Positions 6,610-12,047 of a DNA stretch of 12,047 bases are shown piece after piece. The stretch is from Treponema sp. (GTDB taxonomy: Bacteria; Spirochaetota; Spirochaetia; Treponematales; Breznakiellaceae), in contig JAIRUO010000243.1 of assembly GCA_031254385.1 (NCBI GenBank), positions 1 through 12,047 on the forward strand, given 5' to 3'. Position 1 is the first letter of the stretch. Every line of letters starts with the position of its first letter. Under the pieces are notes generated by a model that made no database searches, was not told where the DNA came from, and was given only the letters and a program-made list of their open reading frames with translations. The translations under genes and the position numbers were made by a program.

Positions 6610-8757
6610 ATGACGAAGTATTGGTATCAGAAACAACTGCGTATTCTGCAAACTGTTTTGCGCGAGACGGACATCATTAATTACGATGCCAAGGCCGTTG
6701 CCGAATATATGAAGAAAAGCGGTTCCAATACGCTTGTAGTAAACGCCGGCGGCATTATCGACTTCTTTCATCATAACACAAAGCTTTGCCATGCCAACCA
6801 GTTCATGAAGGAAGGCCAGGAGATTCTTGCAGATTTATGCGAGGAATTGCACAAAAACGACTTCCGCATTATCACCAGGATTGACTTTAGGGGTGCGCAA
6901 AAGTACCGCTATGACGCGCAGCCGGACTGGTTTGCGGCAAACGCGGACGGCTCGCCAAAAATAAGAGGCGATGGGCTCTATTCCCCCTGTTATGTGGGCG
7001 AATATTCCAACGGACACGCAGTGCGCTTTGTAAAAAATTTGATGGCTAAGTTCCCCATAGACGGAATATGGGAAAACTCGGTGGCCTTTGACTGGGGGAC
7101 TTGCTATTGCCGAACTTGCAGAGAAATGTACAAGGCAGAAACCGGAAAGGAGATACCAGTTGAAGGAGACTATGCCTCTCCCCTCTTTTTAACATACCGA
7201 GCATGGAAGGAAAAAAAGGTTGACGAGCATATTATACGCATTAGGGACACGGTAAAATCCTTTGGCGATGATAAGGCTTATTCTGCCGAAGTGTTCAGCA
7301 TGTTCGTTAGCTCTGTCTTTTCTGGCATAGACGTGTACGTGGCTAGGCATTTTGACTATATAGTGGGCGTGGGCTTCCTCACCAGTTCTGTTACGGGCAA
7401 ACCCTATGACGATTTAACTTGCGCTTCTTCTGCGGTCAGGTTCTTAAAAGCCATTGATCCCCATAAGACCACGGTACTTTTAACTGGCAATAACGGAACC
7501 CGCTGGCGGCTGGTCAAAGACCCGTCTCAGGAAACCCGTACCTGGATGTGGGAGGCAGCCAGCGTCGGAGCAAATTTCTGGAACTGTATGTTTAACGGCC
7601 AATACCCTGCGGCAGCGGATGACCGCCGCAACGCCTATATAGAGACGGACGTTTATCATTATCTAAAAGAAAACGAAGAACTGATACAAGGCCAGGTGCC
7701 AGTAACAGACGTAGGCATCTATTTTTCCAAGGCATCAAGAGACAAGGCCCATCTTGAAAAAGACAAGAGCTACGAAATGAGCATCAACGGCCTTGAGGCG
7801 GTGCTGGTTGACAGCCACATACCATACGGCTTTATTGCTGATAAAGATTTCACACTCGAAAAAGCCTCCAGCCACAAGGTCTTGTGCCTGCCCAACACTA
7901 TGTGCCTTTCTGACGCGCACACAGACATCATCAAAAAATATGTAGAGAACGGCGGCAGTTTAATGGCCAGCTATAAGACTTCGCTCTTTGACGAAAACGC
8001 CAACCCACGCGGCGATTTTGGCCTAACAGACCTTTTCGGGCTGTCATATACGGGCATAGAAAAGGATACCTCTTTTGACTGCTACCAAATGGTGCGCCTA
8101 CCCTCCCATCAGATTACAACAGGCATGGGCGCAGACAAAACAAAATACTTTATAAACGGCGGCAATACGCTGCTGACCACGCCCATTAACGTAAATGGCG
8201 GAAACGGAGGAAACGGCGAGACCGTCTGCTCTTATGTACCCATCATTCCCAACCAGTACCCGGAACAGGCTTATATACGCATCACCGAAACTCAGTTCCC
8301 AACGGTGTACAGCCGCAAGTACGGAAAAGGTCAGGTTGTGTTCTTCCCAAACCAGATGGATGCCCTTGTCTATACCAACGGCCACGAGGACTATTATCAT
8401 CTTGTGCGCAATTCACTAAACTACCTGTGCAAGCAATGGACACTTGAAACCGATGCGCCAGAAAGCGTCCACGCCGGCTTTACAAAGCAACTTAACAGCG
8501 GCGTTTACATACTGTCCTTTGTCAATGTGGGTTCTTCTGGCAGAAGGGCAATCAGGCAGCTTAACAACGCTCTGGCGTTTAGCGCTACCCTGCACCTCCC
8601 GGCCAAAGAACTGGTCTCGGTAAAAACCCTGTATTCTTCCGATGGCGAAGTTACACAAATAGGTTCTGCCAGCGCTGACAGCGAGGGTCGGCTGGAAATC
8701 CATTTACAGATTCCGCCGTTTAAGGAGTTCATCGCCGTCGCTGTCGAAGTGAAGTAA
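6610..8757 (+). CDS. GH42/GHL6-like putative glycosidase with trimerisation-type domain
   Basis: This 715-residue protein has three parts. Residues 1 to about 350 resemble a TIM-barrel glycosidase domain of the hypothetical glycosyl hydrolase (GHL6) or GH42 type. Residues 365 to about 590 look like the GH42 beta-galactosidase trimerisation domain, which has a glutamine-amidotransferase-like fold. The remainder is a small beta domain. A CYCRTC motif (C165, C167, C170) plus C127 matches the four-Cys zinc cluster known in GH42 enzymes. E155, ten residues before that motif, sits roughly where the GH42 acid/base Glu lies. I do not see an obvious Glu for the GH42 nucleophile near residues 288-300 (VLLTGNNGTRW), so the mechanism is uncertain. 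There is no signal peptide. An AAGGA site precedes the start, and the gene is the last of the plus-strand run. A clear paralogue lies at the right end of the window. Confidence 0.8.
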   Translation: MTKYWYQKQLRILQTVLRETDIINYDAKAVAEYMKKSGSNTLVVNAGGIIDFFHHNTKLCHANQFMKEGQEILADLCEELHKNDFRIITRIDFRGAQKYRYDAQPDWFAANADGSPKIRGDGLYSPCYVGEYSNGHAVRFVKNLMAKFPIDGIWENSVAFDWGTCYCRTCREMYKAETGKEIPVEGDYASPLFLTYRAWKEKKVDEHIIRIRDTVKSFGDDKAYSAEVFSMFVSSVFSGIDVYVARHFDYIVGVGFLTSSVTGKPYDDLTCASSAVRFLKAIDPHKTTVLLTGNNGTRWRLVKDPSQETRTWMWEAASVGANFWNCMFNGQYPAAADDRRNAYIETDVYHYLKENEELIQGQVPVTDVGIYFSKASRDKAHLEKDKSYEMSINGLEAVLVDSHIPYGFIADKDFTLEKASSHKVLCLPNTMCLSDAHTDIIKKYVENGGSLMASYKTSLFDENANPRGDFGLTDLFGLSYTGIEKDTSFDCYQMVRLPSHQITTGMGADKTKYFINGGNTLLTTPINVNGGNGGNGETVCSYVPIIPNQYPEQAYIRITETQFPTVYSRKYGKGQVVFFPNQMDALVYTNGHEDYYHLVRNSLNYLCKQWTLETDAPESVHAGFTKQLNSGVYILSFVNVGSSGRRAIRQLNNALAFSATLHLPAKELVSVKTLYSSDGEVTQIGSASADSEGRLEIHLQIPPFKEFIAVAVEVK
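8194..8220 (+). repeat. Nine-base in-frame tandem repeat within the GH42-like gene
   Basis: Three copies of a nine-base unit of the AAYGGMGGA type encode Asn-Gly-Gly repeats at residues 529-537 (NGGNGGNGE). The paralogue at 10965-12047 has no Gly run at the matching place, so this is probably a slippage expansion in a surface loop. Confidence 0.75.
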
Positions 8758-8782
8758 CTCACCTTACACAAAAACAAGAAAG

Positions 8783-8883
8783 AACCACGGATTACACGGA
8801 TTAATGCGGATGAACACGGATTAAGAGGAATTTTTATCTTTCCAATCCGTGAAAATCTGTACTCATCCGTGAAATCCGTGGTT
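8783..8883. repeat. Long inverted repeat with 9-10-bp GGAT periodicity
   Basis: The left arm (8783-8822) and the reverse complement of the right arm (8844-8883) agree at 32 of 40 positions, around a 21-base loop. Each arm holds four GGAT-type units spaced 9, 10 and 10 bases apart, starting AACCACGGAT. A transcript would fold into a long hairpin just after the stop of the GH42-like gene, where it could protect or end the operon mRNA. There is no U-tract, so it is not a classical intrinsic terminator. The rest of the 220-bp gap (8758-8977) is AT-rich and presumably contains the promoter for the ThDP enzyme. I saw no convincing -35/-10 pair in it. Confidence 0.88.
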
Positions 8884-8977
8884 AAATATACAAATCGATT
8901 TCTAAACCGTGTTTAACATGAGTAAGTAATGTACTTTTTAGGGAATAAAAGATAAAATCATCATCTGGAGGAAAACA

Positions 8978-10675
8978 ATGCAAGCTGCTGAAGCAATCGT
9001 ACAGATATTATCGAGAGAAGGAATCACCCATGCGTTTGGCATACCCGGTGCGGGGATTAACGGGCTTTACAAGTACCTTGAAAAAGCGAAAATCAAGCAT
9101 TTTCTGATGCGTCACGAAGAAGCCGCTGTCCACGCGGCGGACGGGTTTTTCCGGGCATCCGGAAAAATGGCGGCGGCTATTTGTACTTCCGGCCCTGGGG
9201 CAACCAATTTTGTTACAGGCATGTATACGGCCTGGCAGGATTCCATTCCCCTAATAGCCATTACCGGGCAGGCGGTAACAGCCCAACTGGGAAAAGGCGC
9301 TTTTCAGTGCGTCAACATTGCAGAAATCGTAAAGACCGTGTGCAAAAAATCATGGTGCGTTACAAACTGCAATTCTATCCCAGCGGTTTTTCACGAAGCC
9401 TTTGAGGCCGCACTATCGGGAAGGCCAGGGCCTGTGCTCATCGATCTGCCTTTGGATGTTCAGAATTCAAATATTGAGTTCGATATTGGCCTCTATGAGC
9501 CGTCAATAATAAAAACGCCCAAACCGTCTAATGCCTCCATTGAAAAAGCGGTCAAGCTTCTGGATGAGGCAAAGAACCCTGTGCTCATCATGGGCGGAGG
9601 GGTAATACTTGCCCAGGCTGAAGTAGCGGTTCTTGAATTCGCCGAGTACATGAGTATCCCGATAATAACTACCTATATGGCAAAGGGCGGAATCCCCGAA
9701 GCCCATCCCCTTAACGCAGGCCAGATGGGGATACAGACAGGCGCTGTTTCTTCGGGCAACGAAATTTTCCTGGGTGCAGATGTGGTTTTGGGCATAGGCT
9801 GTCGCTTTACTGATCGCCATACCGGAAATATGGCCGTGTATCAGGGAGAGCGGAAATTCATCCATATTGATATTGACCCACAGGAAATTGGGAAGATAGT
9901 CAAAACCGAATTGGGAATAGTCGCGGATGCGACAGATGCGGCGGCAATGCTTCTCTCTTGCGCCAAGGCTCTGGGCAGCGCAAGGCAGCGGAACCATCCT
10001 TCTTATATCGAGATGCGGAAAAAATTCATACGCCAACCTGATCTCAACAAAAAGGTAATGGACCCCAGGGAAGTATTTGAAGTTATTAACCGGGCCTTTG
10101 ACGGCGCCGAAGGCAACGCCTCTGGCGACGCCAGAGGCGACGATACCCAGTTCACCACTGGCTGCGGCATCACCCAAATCTGGAGCGGCCAGTATCAGCG
10201 CATCAACAAGAGCCGGCATTATATGCCGTCAGGCGGGGCAGGAACTCTGGGCTTTGACATTCCGGCTGCAATAGGCGCGTCTGCTGCGACGCAAAAGAAA
10301 ACCGTGTGCCTAATGGGCGACTTTGGCTTTACCTTCCTGGTAGAGGAGCTGGGAGTAGCCGCAGCCTATAAACTGCCGGTGGTTGTCCTGATTGTAAACA
10401 ACGCGTATCTGGGGCTTATAAGGCAGAATCAAAAATACGCCTACGGTTACGAATACCAGGTAGCCATGCAAGAAAACAAAACCCTTATGGACTATGTTAA
10501 GATTGCCGAAGGCTTTGCCTGCAAGGCAGAACGGGTTTTTAGCTACGCCGAACTGGAAAAGGCCCTAAAAAATGCCATCGCGTCAAATACTCCCTACGTT
10601 ATCGATATAGTCTGCGATGAAAACACGGATTGTGATATGGGTAATGACATAGCTCATATACGGCACTTTGATTAG
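8978..10675 (+). CDS. ThDP-dependent carboligase, glyoxylate-carboligase / acetolactate-synthase-like
   Basis: This 565-residue protein has the three-domain layout of the acetolactate synthase superfamily: an N-terminal pyrimidine-binding domain (about 1-165), a central FAD-type domain (about 185-345), and a C-terminal ThDP-pyrophosphate domain (about 365-550). The motif from G447-D448 to N474-N475 binds Mg-ThDP. Several blocks match E. coli glyoxylate carboligase (tartronate-semialdehyde synthase) as I remember it: GIPGAGIN near the start, IEFDxxxYEP at 166-174, CRFTDRHTG at 275-283, GDFGFTFLVEEL at 447-458 and NNAYLGLIRQ at 474-483. However, the ThDP-activating Glu that E. coli Gcl replaces by Val is present here (MRHEE, E47), as in acetolactate synthases. 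The reaction may thus differ from Gcl, so no symbol is given. A GGAGG site sits six bases before the ATG. About 11 residues near 377-388 are extra relative to E. coli Gcl. Confidence 0.85.
   Translation: MQAAEAIVQILSREGITHAFGIPGAGINGLYKYLEKAKIKHFLMRHEEAAVHAADGFFRASGKMAAAICTSGPGATNFVTGMYTAWQDSIPLIAITGQAVTAQLGKGAFQCVNIAEIVKTVCKKSWCVTNCNSIPAVFHEAFEAALSGRPGPVLIDLPLDVQNSNIEFDIGLYEPSIIKTPKPSNASIEKAVKLLDEAKNPVLIMGGGVILAQAEVAVLEFAEYMSIPIITTYMAKGGIPEAHPLNAGQMGIQTGAVSSGNEIFLGADVVLGIGCRFTDRHTGNMAVYQGERKFIHIDIDPQEIGKIVKTELGIVADATDAAAMLLSCAKALGSARQRNHPSYIEMRKKFIRQPDLNKKVMDPREVFEVINRAFDGAEGNASGDARGDDTQFTTGCGITQIWSGQYQRINKSRHYMPSGGAGTLGFDIPAAIGASAATQKKTVCLMGDFGFTFLVEELGVAAAYKLPVVVLIVNNAYLGLIRQNQKYAYGYEYQVAMQENKTLMDYVKIAEGFACKAERVFSYAELEKALKNAIASNTPYVIDIVCDENTDCDMGNDIAHIRHFD
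10117..10139. repeat. Perfect 11-bp palindrome inside the ThDP enzyme gene
   Basis: CGCCTCTGGCG and its exact reverse complement flank a single central base. The element encodes residues 380-387 (NASGDARG) in the linker before the C-terminal ThDP domain. It falls in the short stretch that is longer than in E. coli Gcl, so it looks like an in-frame insertion of a palindromic element. In mRNA it would form a very stable hairpin within the coding region. Confidence 0.85.
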
Positions 10676-10740
10676 GGGTGGTTTTAGTGGTTGATTTTCC
10701 TGTTTACTAACTACTAAAAACTAACCACTAACTACTAAAT
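10672..10740. repeat. Second heptamer-based inverted repeat, starting in the stop codon
   Basis: The right half (10706-10740) is a seven-base series of the ACTAACT/ACTAAAA/ACTAACC type. The left half carries TTAGGGG and TTAGTGG units. TTTTAGTGGTT (10682-10692) pairs with 10709-10719 over 11 bp with one G-U pair. Alternatively, TTAGTGGTT (10684-10692) pairs perfectly with AACCACTAA (10723-10731), so two folds compete. The element starts within the TAG stop of the ThDP gene and fills much of the gap before rubredoxin. It has the same heptamer logic as the element at 1841-1930 but a different consensus. Confidence 0.75.
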
Positions 10741-10793
10741 ACACCTTTGCAAAACCCGAATAATCGTCCATAATAAAACAAGAGGTGAGAAGA

Positions 10794-10964
10794 ATGCCAA
10801 AGTATGTATGTGACCTTTGCGGCTATGTCTACGATCCTGCCGAGGGTAACCCCGCAACCGGCATTAAACCGGGTACAGCCTTCGCGGATATTCCAGCGGA
10901 CTGGATGTGCCCTACCTGTGGCGAAGCCGGCAAAGATAAATTTTATAAAGTTGAATCAGAATAG
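10794..10964 (+). CDS. Rubredoxin
   Basis: This 56-residue protein was translated by hand. It has the two CxxCG knuckles that bind one Fe in all rubredoxins: [10 protein letters not shown] with C6 and C9, and CPTCG with C39 and C42. The aromatic and Gly/Pro positions typical of the family are also present ([23 protein letters not shown]). It is a small cytoplasmic one-electron carrier, in anaerobes commonly serving oxygen or peroxide detoxification by rubrerythrin or superoxide reductase. An AGGTGA site precedes the ATG. Its stop codon (10962-10964) abuts the stop of the opposite-strand gene with no intervening base, so transcription of each gene must run into the other or end inside it. Whether it shares a transcript with the ThDP gene upstream is unclear, because a 118-bp gap with a hairpin lies between. 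Confidence 0.96.
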   Translation: MPKYVCDLCGYVYDPAEGNPATGIKPGTAFADIPADWMCPTCGEAGKDKFYKVESE

Positions 10965-12047
10965 TTAAAAATAAATTGCCACTACCTCATGATCCATAAA
11001 CGAAGGAACTGTCAGGCTAAGTTTATTTCCTTCCAGTTTATACTGAACCGGTTTTCCTGCGGCAAGGAGCTTTACTTCCCTGGGCCTTATGCCAGGCAGA
11101 TTTAGGCATACAGCCTGGGGGAATGAAGGCAATAACTCCCTGACCGGCCCCTGCATGAACATGGGGTTGGTCATGTTGATAAGGTGGACGGTAAGGGACT
11201 TTTCCTGCTTCCAGACAGCGATGTCAAAGAAACCCGGCCCCTCCATCGTTATCAGCCTTTCTTCCTGATGTACCCAGTCCAGAGTGTTGATGAAGAGCCG
11301 CAAATGATCGATGTTAAGGAGCTCCCAAAAAATGGCGTCAATGTCCCAGGGGAAGTAGGCCACTCGGCCTTCCCCATAAGAGCGAAGGTACAGCTCTGCG
11401 ATTCCTGTGTGATCCTGCCGGGGGTAGACTTCTTCCATGGGCAGATCAGGATAAGATGGAATCAGCGTAACGGGCTTATGCGGAAAAGCGGCGTTCTCCC
11501 GCACAGGCACACGGGCATTACCGTTGATTATGCGTTCGGTGTCATGGAATCCTGCCAGCACAGGATGCTTTGTGTCTGTCTCCAGTCTAAGGTAGGAATT
11601 TTTCATGGGCCCTTCAACCGGCCCTGCCGCATTAACCCCAAACAGATCAGAAAGGCCAAAGTTTTTCCTTTTGTTACCGCGCTCATCGTATAACGATGTT
11701 TCAAAGGAAGCGATAAGGCCGCCCCCGGCTCTTACAAAGGCTTTGAGCCCTTCGCTCTGAGCTTGCGAAAGGCAGGCAATATTGGGGAGTATGAGGGTCT
11801 TAAAGGCCGATAGACGCGCCTGTTCCTCAGGCGTTTTTTGTTCCAAGAAACTTTCGTGCACCATTTCAAAGGGAATCCTGCTTTCTGTAAGGGCCTGGTA
11901 AACTCCGTCAATGGGATTCCCAACTTTGGCTTGAGCCTTTTCCGCGCCGTAGTATTTCCCAGTGCTTTGGGAATACACCACGCCGACACGGGCAAGGTTA
12001 GCAGTGTTCCGCAGATAAGGCTCCCAATCCGCGTAACGGTGATAGAG
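10965..12047 (-). CDS. Second GH42/GHL6-like putative glycosidase, 5' end outside the window
   Basis: The frame is open to the right edge, so 360 C-terminal residues are visible and the N-terminal barrel, perhaps 345 residues, lies beyond the window. A Met at 11981 is internal: the frame upstream of it reads WEPYLRNTANLARVGVVYS, matching the paralogue. The visible part is the GH42 trimerisation-type domain followed by a small beta domain. It aligns along its whole length with residues from about 346 to the end of the 715-residue protein at 6610-8757. For example, FKTLILPNIACLSQ matches HKVLCLPNTMCLSD, and FGLSDLFG matches FGLTDLFG. There is no Gly-rich repeat at the matching loop. The two proteins are clearly diverged paralogues, perhaps for related substrates. 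The stop codon directly abuts the rubredoxin stop. Confidence 0.82.
   Translation of the reverse strand, partial: LYHRYADWEPYLRNTANLARVGVVYSQSTGKYYGAEKAQAKVGNPIDGVYQALTESRIPFEMVHESFLEQKTPEEQARLSAFKTLILPNIACLSQAQSEGLKAFVRAGGGLIASFETSLYDERGNKRKNFGLSDLFGVNAAGPVEGPMKNSYLRLETDTKHPVLAGFHDTERIINGNARVPVRENAAFPHKPVTLIPSYPDLPMEEVYPRQDHTGIAELYLRSYGEGRVAYFPWDIDAIFWELLNIDHLRLFINTLDWVHQEERLITMEGPGFFDIAVWKQEKSLTVHLINMTNPMFMQGPVRELLPSFPQAVCLNLPGIRPREVKLLAAGKPVQYKLEGNKLSLTVPSFMDHEVVAIYF

Noticed and set aside
8783..8883. CRISPR array
   Set aside because: The GGAT units are short, spaced only 9-10 bases apart and arranged as one inverted repeat, with no spacers or cas genes.
8913..8958. Sigma-70 promoter for the ThDP gene (TTAACA at 8913 or TAAAAT at 8953)
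   Set aside because: Neither hexamer has a convincing partner at 16-18 bases, so I did not list a promoter.
9503..10219. Open minus-strand frame of 238 codons inside the ThDP enzyme gene
   Set aside because: It lies fully opposite a strongly supported enzyme gene, its translation shows no recognisable domain, and it is explained by codon use on the other strand.
10676..10740. Intrinsic terminator of the ThDP enzyme gene
   Set aside because: The hairpins are AT-rich and are not followed by a U-tract.
11184..11693. Open plus-strand frame of 169 codons opposite the second GH42-like gene
   Set aside because: The minus-strand frame aligns with the paralogue through this whole stretch, so this is a shadow.
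11979..11981. Met at 11981 as the true start of the minus-strand glycosidase gene
   Set aside because: The frame stays open to the window edge and the upstream residues align with the paralogue, so this Met is internal.

Overview
The window looks like part of a carbohydrate-catabolism region from an anaerobic or microaerophilic bacterium. It has mid-range GC, tightly packed genes, a rubredoxin, and intergenic gaps filled with degenerate inverted repeats. A spirochaete of the Treponema type is my best guess from the gene content and the heptamer repeats, but nothing here proves a taxon. There are no RNA genes, transposases, integrases or CRISPR arrays.

Layout: positions 1-1825 hold a minus-strand pair with overlapping stop and start (TAATG): a Gfo/Idh/MocA-type NAD(P)-dependent sugar oxidoreductase, followed by a calcineurin-like metallophosphoesterase cut off by the window edge. 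A 156-bp divergent gap (1826-1981) carries a heptamer-based inverted repeat. Positions 1982-8757 form a compact plus-strand run of four genes: a long-chain mannitol dehydrogenase/fructuronate reductase family enzyme, a GH38-like (DUF5054-type) putative glycosidase, a zinc-type cation diffusion facilitator transporter that overlaps it by ATGA, and a 715-residue GH42/GHL6-like putative glycosidase. A 220-bp gap then carries a 40+40-bp inverted repeat built on a 9-10-bp GGAT period. Next come a glyoxylate-carboligase-like ThDP enzyme (8978-10675), a second heptamer repeat, and a rubredoxin (10794-10964) too short for usual ORF cut-offs. Finally, the C-terminal half of a second GH42/GHL6-like protein converges from the minus strand, with no base between the two stop codons.

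How the genes may work together (inference): two cytoplasmic glycosidase-type proteins would release sugars or uronic acids. The Gfo/Idh and mannitol-dehydrogenase-type enzymes would interconvert keto and hydroxy forms. The ThDP enzyme could condense C2 or C3 2-oxo acids. The zinc transporter fits an operon in which the GH38-like protein keeps the family's metal-ligand pattern and the GH42-like protein has a Cys pattern resembling the GH42 zinc site. None of the glycosidases has a signal peptide, and no sugar uptake system or regulator lies in the window, so the substrates are probably imported oligosaccharides handled by genes elsewhere.

The points most worth a second look are the Gcl-like enzyme that carries the catalytic-type Glu that E. 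coli Gcl lacks, a perfect palindrome inserted in frame in that gene, the zinc-themed glycosidase operon, and the three structured intergenic repeat elements.
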